From assembly GCA_024291935.2 (NCBI GenBank), contig CM044307.1:97469461-97533460 (forward strand): a stretch of 64,000 nucleotides of DNA, written 5' to 3'. This document shows, piece by piece, positions 34,112 through 44,669 of this stretch. Numbering within the stretch: position 1 is the first letter of the stretch; every line of letters begins with the position of its first letter. Below the pieces are notes generated by a model. The model had not been told where the DNA came from, did not search any database, and was given only the letters and a program-made list of their open reading frames with translations. Source of the stretch: Okapia johnstoni (taxonomy: Eukaryota; Chordata; Mammalia; Artiodactyla; Giraffidae). The translations under genes were made by a program, and so were the position numbers.

Positions 34112-34225
34112 CCAAAACACATTCATGAAATATTTATTTACCTCTTGTCACGTAAGAGACGCTGTTCTAGATTCTGGACATATAGAGAACGAACATCCTG
34201 TCCTAGCTAAAAGAGAGCAAAACAA
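34112..34225 (-). mobile_element. L2 3' end fragment
   Basis: 'attcatgaaatatttatttacctc' to 'gctgttctagattctggacatatagagaacgaac' is the antisense of the L2 3' terminus. Confidence 0.6.
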
Positions 34226-34862
34226 ACTGACTAGCATAAGGAATGTGCAGGATGCACCAACAGTAGCACGTGAGGATATTAAACCCAGATTTCTAGGGAT
34301 GGTAGAGTGAGAGTACGCCCTACCCTTCCCCCAAAGTCTTTGTTAAGCCCCGTCATATTAAAAAAAAAAAATTAACTACCAGAAGTAAAATACATAAAGA
34401 AACCCAATTAGTATGAACGCAGAGTCTTTTGTGAACACTGACAATCTAAAGGACTTTCCTAAACAGCCTATTTGGAACTCAGGTTTACACTGTTTTTTAG
34501 GTTCATTTCTTTGCTTTTAGATTTAGTCACAAACAAAACCAGTTTAATTATCCTCCAAACTGATACGTAACTCTACAAAAGACTAAAGTAAGAAAGAACA
34601 ACTGAAGTAATATTAAATTACTGTACAGCTTATGATTTTTCTTAAAAATGCGTGTGGAAAAGGAATAGATCAGAAAATTAATTTTCTAGTTTGAAGATAA
34701 ACTTTGGTTACAGTAAGATTCTACCATATATATAACACACTGGACATTCTGCAGAGTTGGATACAGAGAAGAAATTACTTATGAATGACAGAACATAACT
34801 CAAAGTCGTTTAAGCTTCCCTAGAAATATCAAGCCAACCTGCAGAAAGCCACACCAAGACCT

Positions 34863-34944
34863 CCCTTACTATATATCCATATCCCCCCTTTCTTACTATA
34901 CATCCATATTTCCCCTTTATTACTACACATCCATATTTACCCTT
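34863..34944. repeat. Three-copy short tandem repeat (~28 bases)
   Basis: The pattern 'ttactatatatccatat', 'ttactatacatccatat' and 'ttactacacatccatat' is repeated three times with T/C-rich spacers. Confidence 0.75.
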
Positions 34945-35527
34945 TAAAACTTGAAGGCAAGAAAACATCATTCCAAAGTAAACTACGTAGCTCGGTGTGT
35001 TTTAAAAGAAATCAGTTCAGTTTAGTTCAGTCACTCAGTCATGTCTGACTCTTTGTGACCCCATGGACTGCAGCACGCCAGGCCTACCTGTCCACTACCA
35101 ACTCCCAGAGTTTACTCAAACTCATGTCCGTTTAGTCGGTGATGCCATCCAACCATCTCCCTCTGTCATCCCCTTCTCCTCCCACCTTCAATCATTCCCA
35201 GAATCAGGGTCTTTTCAAATGAGTCAGTTCTTCCCATCACATGGCCAAAGTTCTGGAGTTTCAGCATCAGCATCAGTCCTTCCAATGAACACCCAGGACT
35301 GATCTCCTTTAGGATGGACTGGTTGGATCTCCTTGCAGTCCAAGGGACTCTCAAGAGTCTTCTCCAACACCACTGTTCAAAAGCATCAAGTCTTTGGTGC
35401 TCAGCTTTATCGTCCAACTCTCACATCCACACATGACTACTGGAAAAACCATAGCTTTGACTAGATGGACCTTTCTTGGCAAAGTAATGTTTCTGCTTTT
35501 TAATATGCTGTCTAGGTTGATCATAAC

Positions 35528-36067
35528 TTATCTTCCAAGGAGCAAGTGTCTTTTAATTTCATGGCTGCAATCACCATCTGCAGTGATTTTGGAGTCCAAA
35601 AAAATGAAGTCTCTCACTGCTTCCACTGTTTCCCCATCTATTTGCCATGAAGTGATGGGACCAGATGCCATGATCTTAGTGTTCTGAATGTTGAATTTTA
35701 AGCTAGCTTTTTCACTTTCCTCTTTCACTTTCATCAAGAGGCTCTTAAGTTTTTCTTCATTTTCTGCCATAAGCATGGTGTTATCTCCATATCTGAAGTT
35801 ATTGATATTTTTCCTACCAATCTTGATTCCAGCTTGTGCTTCATCCAGTCCAGTATTTCTCATGATGTACTCTGCATATAAGGTAAATAAGCAGGGTGAC
35901 AATATACAGCCTTGACGTACTCCTTTTCCCATTTGGAACCAGTCTGTTGTTCCATGTCCAGTTCTAACTGTTGCTTCCTGACCTGCATACAGGTTTCTCA
36001 GGAGGTAGGTCAAGTAGTCTGGTATTTCCATCTCTTTCAGAATTTTCCACAGTTTATTGTGATCCAC
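35528..36067 (-). pseudogene. BovB reverse transcriptase, palm and thumb remnant
   Basis: The 179-residue open piece starts MDHNKLWKILKEMEIPDYLT and includes the GVRQGCILSPCLF motif of the RT palm. The catalytic YADD is changed to YGDN (plus-strand positions 35780-35791), which removes one essential aspartate. The preceding piece (36427-36146) supplies LPDVQAGFRKGRGTRDQIA in another frame, so at least one frameshift separates them. No activity is expected. Confidence 0.85.
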
Positions 36068-36145
36068 ACAGTCAAAGGCTTTGGCATAGTCAATGAAGCA
36101 GAAATAGATGTTTTTCTGGTACTCTCTTGCTTTTTCGATGATCCA

Positions 36146-36427
36146 TCAGATGTTGGCAATTTGATCTCTGGTTCCTCTGCCTTTTCTAAAACCAGCTTGA
36201 ACATCTGGAAGTTCACCGTTCACGTATTGCTGAAGCCTGGCTTGGAGAATTTTAAGCATTACTTTACTAGCGTTGTGAGATGAGTACAACTGTGCGGTAG
36301 TTTGAGCATTCTTTGGCATTGCCTTTGTTTGGGACTGGAATGAAAACTGACCTTTTCCAGTCCTGTGGCCATTGCTGAGTTTTCCATATTTGCTGGCATA
36401 TTGAGTGCAGCACTTCCACAGCGTCAT
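36146..36427 (-). pseudogene. BovB RT N-terminal part
   Basis: The 93-residue frame includes ASKVMLKILQARLQQYV and LPDVQAGFRKGRGTRD, typical of the fingers region of BovB RT. It ends in a stop before the next piece. Confidence 0.8.
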
Positions 36428-36509
36428 CTTTTAGGATTTGAAATAGCTCAACTGGAACTCCATCACCTCCACTAGCTTTGTTCGTAGTGATGCTTCGTAA
36501 GGCCCAATA

Positions 36510-36955
36510 ATAGTCAAAGAAAGTTCAAAATCTAAATTAAGGTTATTTACTGGTGTACATATCACACAGTATAAATAATTTGATTGGGAAAACAATAATC
36601 ATTCTATATAAACAGCAACACTTGAAATGAATATGCTCTAAACAACTAAAAACTGATTTAACTTCAAAATGTCTACTTTAAAATTGGAAAAAAAAAATTT
36701 AAACCACAATAAAATCGTGAATCAAGTAAGAATTAAATATTTTAGTTCAAATTATGAGAGTGGGATTAAAGGTGAATATTTACCTAATGCATGAAGAAAT
36801 AATCTATCTTTGAGGGAGCATAAGAAATAAAGGAAAATGGTCAAATGTAATAATGTTTAATACACTTTTAAAACAAATTATAAAGGTAAAACAAACTACA
36901 AAGCTAGTGATTATAATGTACAAAGTATCCTTTCAAGCATATAAGATCTTAAGAC
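36510..36955. other. Unrecognised AT-rich sequence
   Basis: Nothing recognised. Confidence 0.3.
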
Positions 36956-36956
36956 C

Positions 36957-37014
36957 TCACTCATTCCATCAACAGTTTTGAGCACTTACTGTGTGCCACT
37001 CCTTGTTTTAGAAG
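36957..37014 (-). mobile_element. L2/MIR 3' end fragment
   Basis: 'tcattccatcaacagttttgagcacttactgtgtgccactcc' is the antisense 3' end typical of L2 or MIR, cut off by the following SINE. Confidence 0.6.
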
Positions 37015-37017
37015 CTT

Positions 37018-37292
37018 GCTGCTGCTGCTGCTGCTAAGTCGCTTCAGTCGTGTCCGACTCTGTGCGACCCCACAGACGGCAGCCCACCAGGCTCCGCCGT
37101 CCCCGGGATTCTCCAGGCAAGAACACTGGAGTGGGTTGCCATTTTCTTCTCCAATGCATGAAAGTGAAAAGTGAAAGTGAAGTCGCTCAGTCGTGTCCGA
37201 CTCCTAGCGACCCCACAGACGGCAGCCTACCAGGCTCCTCCGTCCATGGGATTTTCCAGGCAAGAGTACTGGAGTCGTGTGCCGAAGTGCCT
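37018..37292 (-). mobile_element. Bov-A2 SINE
   Basis: Antisense dimer with a gctgctgctgctgct run at its left end and the two Bov-A units joined by 'catgaaagtgaaaagtgaaag'. It is very similar to the copy at 9974-10254. The ORFs across it are chance frames. Confidence 0.95.
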
Positions 37293-37299
37293 TTTCTGG

Positions 37300-37465
37300 G
37301 AGGGGAGTTACTGACCAGTAGAGGGCATCAGAGAGCCTACTGGGGGCTGGAAATTCTCTGAATCTTGACTTGTATATGGTATACACATATATAAACATTC
37401 ATTGAGCTGTACACTTATAATTTGTACACTTTAGCATATGTAAGTCTTACATCAATTTTTTTGTG
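37300..37465 (+). mobile_element. Old L1-type 3' end
   Basis: 'acattcattgagctgtacacttataatttgtacactttagcatatgtaagtcttacatc' resembles the end of an old L1M element in sense. Confidence 0.5.
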
Positions 37466-37469
37466 AAAG

Positions 37470-38663
37470 TTCATTCGTATTGCCTTCCACTGTTGCTAAC
37501 TGTTCTTGTATATACTACTTGAATGAATTTCTGGGATAACCAAAGAATTAAGGTTATGTGATGTATAATAATTTGTGTAATAATTTATGTGATGTATAAT
37601 GCTTTAAATAATTCAAGAGGAGAAAACAGACGTATACTTTGAAAAGACTATTACCTTTAATAGCTAAATACTCAAATCACTGGGTTCTATTCATCAATAT
37701 ATAGCACAAAAGTACTAACTGAATTTTCATGTATTTCTGCATCAACTACATAATTATGCTACCAGGTATGAACTCAACTATTGTTCTCTGCATCAGTGTT
37801 TCTCAATAGTCACTGGTGCACCGACACCACAATTTTGCCAAGTGCTAGTAGTATATAGCTAAATTTCTTATTTGCCTTTAATTTTAACTCACCTTATCTA
37901 ATAAAATCCACACATTTACCGGTTTGAGTCACAGGTTTTACTGCTTTAAAACACTAATACTTCCCTAAAATTTAAAACTGTTCATTAATGTACTGGCACA
38001 TCTCACACCACCATACCAAATACTGGTAGAGATAGCCACAAACTATTTCACCCCTATGTCCATTATCAAGGCATGCACTTTCCCTATCTGGATGTCGCAT
38101 GATGAGATATGCAGAATATTAGTAAACCATATTTCAGGTCCGTACCTCTAACAGTTGTGGACTTTTCGACAAAATATTTTGTATCTCTGTACCTCAGTTT
38201 CCTTGTAAATAAGATTATGAAGTTAAAATGGCCATTACTGAGATGTCTTTAAACTCTAACATACCTACAACCTAACAGCCAGTAGTTGTACCACTTGTCT
38301 AACTACTGCTGACACAGTCACTCCAATGTAAAAGAACACAAGTTGTAAGGTACCAAGTCAACTTTAAGGGCCATACTAGGACCTTCCTTCAGAATACTAT
38401 ATTAAGGGGGAAAAAGAACGTGAGGTAACTTACAATAACTACAACAAATCAATAACGCACGTTACAGTTTTCTAAGTTTTTTCAAATTCACCTGAAATCT
38501 TTTACTCTGCAGATCAGTACAAATAGCTCCCAGAGAGGGAAAATATCAGTTCAAATAGGTAATCAAAGCAATATTTATCTATCTTAAATATTTTATTACA
38601 ACTGAAATACATATATGCCCTCCTTCTCCCTCTCCTTCTCTTTCGCCGCCCCTCCCCCACACC
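37470..38663. other. Unrecognised sequence
   Basis: A short local duplication, ttatgtgatgtataat, occurs at about 37555 and 37587. A C/T-rich tract lies at 38619-38658. No gene is seen. Confidence 0.35.
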
Positions 38664-38675
38664 CATCCTTTAATG

Positions 38676-38870
38676 AGTGAGTAAAGTCGCTCAGTCGTGT
38701 CCATGGACTGTAGCCCACCATGCTCCTTCTGACCATGGGGTTTTCCAGGCAAGAGTACTGGAGTGGGTTTTCATTTCCTTCTCCAGAGGATCTTCCCGAC
38801 CCAGGGATCGAACCCAGGTCTTTCTCATTGAAGGCAGACGCTTTACCGTCTGAGCCACCAGAGAAGTCCT
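38676..38870 (-). mobile_element. Bov-tA SINE with perfect target duplication
   Basis: Antisense element ('aagtcgctcagtcgtgtcc' to 'gtctgagccaccagagaagtcct'). It has lost the 'gactctttgcgacccc' segment. Flanked by catcctttaatg at 38664-38675 and 38871-38882 without mismatch. Confidence 0.95.
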
Positions 38871-39203
38871 CATCCTTTAATGGAAAGGCATTTTCATTGA
38901 GTGGATCTACAGATTAGAATTGAGCACTATCTTCCGTGCTTAAACCACAGCTGTAACACATTGTCTGAGATTTCTAGTGTCAGTTCTCTAAAATGAAACA
39001 AAACTTTAAAACACTTGCAAACTCCTAAGTTTAGAGAATCCTACTATGTTTACAATTAGTTTCCTTATGTTTTCTAGTTATCCACAGCAAGTCCCAAAGG
39101 ACCAATGTGGATGGGCCCAGATGGATGCCCGGAAGGATGGGAAGTCCATGTAAAAAACTTCAGCAACTAGTGGAACAAAAAACGAGGGGGTTGGGGGTAA
39201 GGG

Positions 39204-40630
39204 GAGAGAACAACCACATCAAAAGGGAGGGAAGAAAGCTTCATTCTGCTGTTAGCATTCACCCCCTAGGCCAGCACTGCTTAGCATGAAGGAGAAATTC
39301 CCCAGCTAGAAAGAGTTCCCCACGCCAGGAAAGGGGCATCAGAGTGAGCAACCAGCTTCCTAAGGTTTTCTGGGCAATGCACAAAGTACCCATTTCGATT
39401 TCACCCCACCCAAAGACCAGCAAAGCTGAGGTAGAGATGGCTAGGAACAAGGAAGAACAGCCAGGGCTACCAAATCACCACAGTCTCAGCTGCTCTTCAA
39501 AGACCTGAATTTTAAAGCTTTTTCAACTGGACAAAAACCAACCGCCAGCACAGCTGCCACAGATCACCTGCAGATTTCAGCAGCTTTGGTCCCACAGGTG
39601 TCTGTGTTCACCAGCTCACAGCTGCCTGAGTCCCTCCCTGCTCCTTCCCCTCCCCTGTCCCCGACAAGAGCCCAGAACCCACACCAGCAACCAGTCCAAG
39701 CCTCTGGCTGCACGACTGCAAGATGCTGTCTGGACTTCCATGGCTGACCTCGGCCACCACATGCCTGCTCCAGGAAGAACCTCCAGTTGTGCACTTGCAT
39801 GCCACTGGCATCAGTCATCAGCTCCTACTGTCACGCGCGTGCCTGGAGAAGACTATGCAGCCACGGAAAGTCATGTCCACGACCAGGGCCGCCGCAGCTG
39901 CCTGTGGATGCAGAGCAGGCTTTCTCTTCCGTCAGTGACCTGCACCACCGTGCTCACCTGCAGCTGGCCCTGCCAGCTGTGCACCTGCACGTCCTGGACC
40001 AACCCCCATCACTGGCCTTCACTGTTACCCACCTGAAGCAAGACTCTGTAGTCACGGCAGCGTTTGCTGACAGCCAAGATCTCCCCAGGTGTCAGTGTAC
40101 CCAACAGATGACCCCAACCCTTTCTGCCTACCCTGGCATCCACCCTACATGTGTGTCTGGAACCTCACCTGCCACTATAAAGGTCCTTGTAGCTAGCTGA
40201 TCCCACAGCTGAGCCTGTGCACATCACCAGTTATAGCCACTACCACTGTCTGCCCTAGACCCTGGCCCCTGGGCCTGCAGGCACTTCTGAGGACCTCAAA
40301 GCCCTTGAAGCCTCTACAGATCTTTGCAGTGCTAGCCAAGGACCATATAGTTGTTAATGCTGCGGATCCCAACAGCCTGTGCCAATGAGCCACCATGTCT
40401 TCTCTGGACCCAGTGCTGCCCAGTGCCCCCATACTTGGTGCCGTAGACCACTAGACTTGGGGTTCAGCAAACCCGTAAGTACAGGTGAAAGTCTTCCCTT
40501 ACTGAAGTCACTCAATGAAGTCAGGAAGGGGCAACTGCTTCTTCAAATACACAGATACTTACATACGCAAGGCTACAGGGATCATAATGAAAAAGTGAAA
40601 CATGAATCCACCAAAGCAATACACTAAACC
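39204..40630 (+). mobile_element. L1 LINE 5' UTR
   Basis: GC-rich island, unlike the surrounding DNA, with recognisable pieces of a cetartiodactyl L1 5' UTR: 'accatatagttgttaatgctg', 'cacttgcatgccactggcatcag' and 'tcaatgaagtcaggaaggggcaactgcttcttcaaatac', leading into the ORF1 start region. In an active copy this would hold the internal promoter. It has lost most CpGs. The left boundary is a guess based on ttgggggtaagggga at 39191-39205, which resembles 43667-43681. Confidence 0.7.
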
Positions 40631-40633
40631 TCT

Positions 40634-40842
40634 AATAACCCTGGTGGCTCAGTGGTAAAGAATCTGCCTACAATGCAGGAGACATGGGTTTGACCCCTAG
40701 GTCACGAAGATCCCCTGGAGAAGGAAATGGCAACCTACTTCAATATTCTTGCCTGAAAAATCCCATGGACAGAGGAGACTGGCAGGCTCCAGTTCATGAT
40801 GTCCCAAAGAGTCAGACACGACTTAGCCACTAAGCAGCAACA
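40634..40842 (+). mobile_element. Bov-tA SINE in the L1 5' region
   Basis: 'accctggtggctcagtggtaaagaatctgcctac' to 'gagtcagacacgacttagccactaag'. It splits the L1 at the 'ctaataac' site. Confidence 0.92.
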
Positions 40843-41000
40843 ACTGGTCCCAAAGAAATGGAGATGCAGGAACTGTCTGACAAAGAAAACAAAATAATTG
40901 TTCTAAAAATACTCCAAGTGTTACAGGACAGCACAAACAAAAATTTAACAATGTCATGAACACAATATAAGAACAAGATGAGAAGATTCAATACCAAAAC
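40843..41000 (+). pseudogene. L1 ORF1 N-terminal part
   Basis: 'tggtcccaaagaaatggagatgcaggaactgtctgacaaag' continues the L1 ORF1 start region after the SINE. ORF1 encodes the RNA-binding chaperone of L1. The copy is broken by the L1 insertion at about 41005 and resumes at 41945. Confidence 0.7.
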
Positions 41001-41004
41001 AAAA

Positions 41005-41935
41005 ATAAAACAAAAAATCCAAAACACCCAATTTAAAAAATGGGCAGGAGATCTAATTAGACATTTTTTCCAAAGAACATATATGAATAGCCAACAGACA
41101 CATGAAAATATCCTCACACAGAGTAATGCGAATCAAAACCACAATGTGATATCACCTCACACCTGTCAAATGGCTATCATCTAAAGTCTACAAATAACAA
41201 ATGTTGGCAAGGATGTGGAGAAAAGGGAACCCTAGTACACTGTTGACAGGATTGTAAATTGGTGCAGCCACTGTGGAAAACAGTAAGGAGGGTCCTCAAA
41301 AACCTAAAAATAGAACTACCTTATGATCCAGCAATTCCACTCCTGGGTACATAGCCAAAGAAAACAAAGACACTAATTTGAAAACATACACGCCCGCCCC
41401 CCCATGTTCACTGCAGCATTATTTACAACAGCCAAAATATGGAAGCAACCTGTGTCCATCAACAGATGATAAAGAGGATGTGGTATACATACACAATGGA
41501 ATATTTATTCAACCACAAAAAGAAGGAAATTGTGCTATTTGCAACAACATGGATTGACCTGGAGGGTATTACACGTAGTGAGAGAAGTCAAACACTCTGT
41601 CTTATCACTTTATACGTGAAATCTAAAAATAACACAAATGAATGCACATTACACAACAGGACAGACTCAGACACAGACAGAACAAACCAACGGCTGCCAG
41701 TGAGAAGAGGGGCAAAATACAGGGATGGGATTAAGAGATACAAACTACCATGAATCAAACATATGAGGAACAAGAATATATTGTAGAGCACAGGGAAATA
41801 CAGACATCGTTTGTAATAACTCCAAATGGAGTATAATCTATGGAAATACTGAATCAGTATCTTGTGTATCTGAAACAAATAAAATATTATACATCAACTA
41901 TACCTCAACAAAAATAAATAGATAAAAACAAAATA
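41005..41935 (+). mobile_element. Second L1 (ORF2 end and 3' UTR) inserted in the first
   Basis: It starts in ORF2 ('aatttaaaaaatgggcaggagatctaattagac'), passes 'ggcaaggatgtggagaaaagggaac' and 'tatgatccagcaattccactcctggg', and ends at 'tacatcaactatacctcaacaaaaata'. Similar flanks (caaaacaaaaataa near 40997, aaaaacaaaataca near 41924) may be its target duplication. Confidence 0.85.
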
Positions 41936-41944
41936 CAGTAACTT

Positions 41945-42337
41945 AGGAGGAAACAAATCCAAGATGTGAATTCACCAGAGAAAACATAAAAAGGAAACAC
42001 AGGAATTTGGGAGATGAATATAATCACTAAACTGAAGAATTCAACAGAGTTTCAACAGCAGCTGAGAGTCGGAAGAATCTATGAGCTCACAGGCAGGTCA
42101 CTGATAATTAGTCAGCTAGTGGAGAGGAAAAAAAAAAAAACACCACTAATGAAGAAAGCCTATGGGTCTTATGAGAGTCCTTCAAAAGAAACTACGTATC
42201 ACTGAAGTCTCAGAAGGAAAAGAGAAAAGGGTAGAGACTTTATTTACAGAAATAATGGCTGAGAAAATTCCCAAACTTGGGGAAGAGATTTGAACGTCCA
42301 GTTCATGAAACTAATAGGTCACTCCAAAATTTCAAAC
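41945..42337 (+). pseudogene. L1 ORF1, continuation
   Basis: 'aactgaagaattcaacagagtttcaacagcagctgag', 'gaagaaagcctatgggtcttatgagag' and 'acagaaataatggctgagaaaattcccaaacttgggg' are ORF1 coding sequence (coiled-coil and early RRM region). Frame breaks and an A-run at 42129 disable it. An internal deletion then joins it to ORF2 sequence at about 42338. Confidence 0.8.
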
Positions 42338-42807
42338 CAAAATTATGTTCTCCAAAAAGGGAACCCTCCTACATTGTTGGTGAGAATGCAACTGGGTACA
42401 GTCCTCATGAACAGTAAGGAGGTTCCTCAAAAAACTAAAAACAGAACTACCATATGACCCTGCAATCCCACTCCTGGGCACATACCCAGAGAAAACCTTA
42501 ATTCAGAAAGACACATGTACCCCAATATTCACTGCAGCACTATTTACAACAGCTGGGCATGGAAGAAACCTAAATGTCCATCAACAGAGAAACGGATAAA
42601 GAAAGTGTGGAATATTACTCAACCATAAAAAAGAATGAAAGAGTGCCCCCCACACACAATGGAATATTACTTAACCATAAAAAAGAACAAAAGTTGTGCC
42701 ATTTACAGAGATGTCTGCACTCCCATGTTCGTTTGTGGCATTATTCACAATAGATAAAATATGGAAACAACCTAAAAGTCCAGCAACAGAACGGCTGGAG
42801 AAAATGT
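42338..42807 (+). mobile_element. L1 ORF2 C-terminus, rearranged
   Basis: 'ggtgagaatgcaactgggtacagtc' to 'ggaatattactcaaccataaaaaag'. The sequence then jumps back twice: ggaatattact(c/t)aaccataaaaaagaa is repeated (about 42610 and 42661), and the 'cactcccatgttc...' region starts again at 42718. This looks like separate 3' fragments, or duplications within one copy. Confidence 0.7.
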
Positions 42808-43049
42808 GGGGACTTCCCTGGTCCAGCGGCCAAGAATACTCCTTCCAGTGCAGCGACATGGGTTTGATCCCAAGTCAGGAAATGCACATACACAGGGAAA
42901 CTAAGCTAGCATGCCACAACTACCGAGTGTGTGTGCTCTAAAGCTTTTGCTCTTAAACAAGAGAAACCTCCACACCACAATGAGAAGCCCCTGTGCCACA
43001 ACTAGAGAGAAACCCCACACACAAGCCAAAAAAAAAAAAAAAAAAAAAA
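42808..43049 (+). mobile_element. CHR-1 type SINE
   Basis: 'ggggacttccctggtccagcggccaagaatac', 'acatgggtttgatccc' and 'gagaagcccctgtgccacaac', with a 22-base A-run as tail. Confidence 0.8.
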
Positions 43050-43054
43050 GAGTA

Positions 43055-43134
43055 CTGGGTTGGCCAAAAGGTTTGCTCAGGTTTTTCCATAGTACCTTAT
43101 GAAAATACCAGAAGGAAACTTTTGGCCAACCCAA
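43055..43134 (+). mobile_element. Mariner-type MITE, 80 bases
   Basis: The ends ctgggttggccaaaag and, at the other side, cttttggccaacccaa form an inverted repeat enclosing a palindrome-like core. TA occurs on both sides (43053-43054 and 43135-43136). Size and structure match the MADE1-like nonautonomous mariners, here the ruminant variant. Confidence 0.9.
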
Positions 43135-43680
43135 TATACATGTACAATGGCATATCATTTGTCCATTAAAAAAAAAGAAGGAAATCTTGCCATTTGTAAC
43201 AACATGGATGGACCTTGAGAGCCAAGTAAAGTAAGTCAGATGAGAAAACACAAATCCTGTATGATCTCACTTACATGTGGAATCTAAAAACAATGAAGTC
43301 ATAGAAACAGACAGTGGAATGGTAGAAGCCAGAGGCTATAAGGTGGCCGGGGAGAAATGGGAAGATGTTGATGAGAGGGTATAAACTGCAGGTAGAAGAG
43401 GAGTAAGCTCCGGGAGTATATCGTACAGCATGGTGACTACAGTCAACAACACTATATTGTATACTTGCAAGTGGCCATGACAGTAGAGCTTTAACGTTCT
43501 CACCATAACAGCAAAAACAAAATGGTCATTATGTGAGGTAAGGGATGTGTGTTAACTAACCTTTCTGTGATAAATATTTCATAATATATACATGTATCAA
43601 ATGATCACACTGTACACCTTAAACTTACACAGTATTTATTATATGTCAATTATAGCTCAATAAAGTTTGGGGGTAAAGGG
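43135..43680 (+). mobile_element. L1 3' UTR after the SINE and MITE
   Basis: 'acaacatggatggaccttgagagc', 'acatgtggaatctaaaaacaatg' and 'tcaattatagctcaataaag' form the end of an L1 3' UTR. It closes the rearranged L1 locus that starts near 39.2 kb. Confidence 0.8.
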
Positions 43681-43844
43681 AAGCATGTTAACTCTTATTT
43701 ATTTTTGAAATCTTGGCAGCATGGATAGTACCTGGCACACAGCTAACACTTAAAAAAACTTCATTTCATGAGTAAAGGGAACAGACAACAACAACAAAAA
43801 CAAAGGAAACAAAAAAAATTCTTAAAAGTAACTGACTTAAGCGA

Positions 43845-44010
43845 CTTCCCTGCAGGTCCAGTGGCTAAGATCCCTCGCTCCCGATACAGGGGTCCTGGGT
43901 ACAATCCCTGGTCAGGGAACAAGATCTCACATGCCTCAACTAAGATTTCTCATGCTGTACCTGAAAAAGATCTCATAGGCCACAAGCAAGACCCAGCACA
44001 GCCATGTAAT
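43845..44010 (+). mobile_element. CHR type SINE
   Basis: 'gacttccctgcaggtccagtggctaag', 'gggtacaatccctggtcaggg' and 'caagacccagcacagcca'. Confidence 0.8.
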
Positions 44011-44212
44011 GAATGTTTCCAAATTGACTCCATAGTTTAAACCACACATTCAAATAAGGGTATGAACTAAAGACAGGGGAAAAGCAACTAAAGTACAAAA
44101 CAGACCACTCCATGTTATTTTATGATCATGGCAAATCTATAAAGGCTGAAAGGTCCAAACCCAAGTTTAGCCAAGAAATAGTTAAAACTGCAAGGCTAAA
44201 AAACCAACCAAG

Positions 44213-44420
44213 GGCTTCCCTGGTGGCTCAGTTGGTAAAGAGCCTGCCTGCAATGCAGGAGACCCAGGTTCGATTCCTGGGTTGGGAAGATCCCCTGTAG
44301 AAGGGATAGGCTACCCAGACCAGTATTCTTGCCTGGAGAATCCCACAGACAGAGGAGCCTGGCAGGCTACAGTTCATGGGGTCTCAAGAGTAGGACACAA
44401 CTTAGCAACTAAACCAAACC
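44213..44420 (+). mobile_element. Bov-tA SINE with perfect target duplication
   Basis: Full sense element. aaaccaaccaag at 44201-44212 recurs at 44421-44432. The tail is made of aaacc repeats, which resemble the target sequence. Confidence 0.95.
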
Positions 44421-44612
44421 AAACCAACCAAGAAACTGTACTAATATTGTGTTGTTTTTTTTTTTAACCTGTCCATATTTACTTCCTCTTCCTGTGATAA
44501 CACACTGAGATCTTCCTTTGAGGAAAAGGTCCCTCCTCCTCCAAAGTATACAATCGGTGCCCTGCCCTCTCCTAACAAAGAGCAGGCAATAAACCCAAGC
44601 CAGGCCACTCAC

Positions 44613-44666
44613 CCTATCTGTCTCAATCTCTGAAAAATCTGAATCAGGAGCAGAGTGATCACACAA
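44613..44666 (-). CDS. Candidate coding exon, gene unidentified
   Basis: On the minus strand a textbook acceptor (cgttcttctctgtttttccag) precedes 54 bases that end in cagatagg|gtgagtgg, a near-perfect donor. In phase 0 the exon reads LCDHSAPDSDFSEIETDR (18 codons); a second frame is also open. The in-frame sequence upstream of the acceptor remains open to about 44785 (KEQIVEQLQRSREQEAMGG), so a longer exon with a weaker acceptor is possible. The local GC content is higher than that of the flanks and no repeat covers it. I could not name the protein. It would lie on the same strand as the candidate at 22524-22632. Confidence 0.4.
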
Positions 44667-44669
44667 CTG

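Larger units (their letters stand above)
35011..36507 (-). mobile_element. BovB LINE, 1.5 kb, RT and 3' end
   Basis: Antisense BovB from the ttcagttcagtttagttcagtcactcag terminus to upstream of the RT palm. It is the longest BovB copy in the window. It carries frameshifts between its open pieces and an altered catalytic box (see the RT entries). Boundaries were taken from loss of family similarity; no clear target duplication was found. Confidence 0.95.

Noticed and set aside
39564..40432. Several overlapping frames of 70-137 residues on both strands in a GC-rich island that looks like a gene with a CpG island.
   Set aside because: The island is L1 5' UTR; it leads directly into L1 ORF1 sequence, and the frames follow no family.
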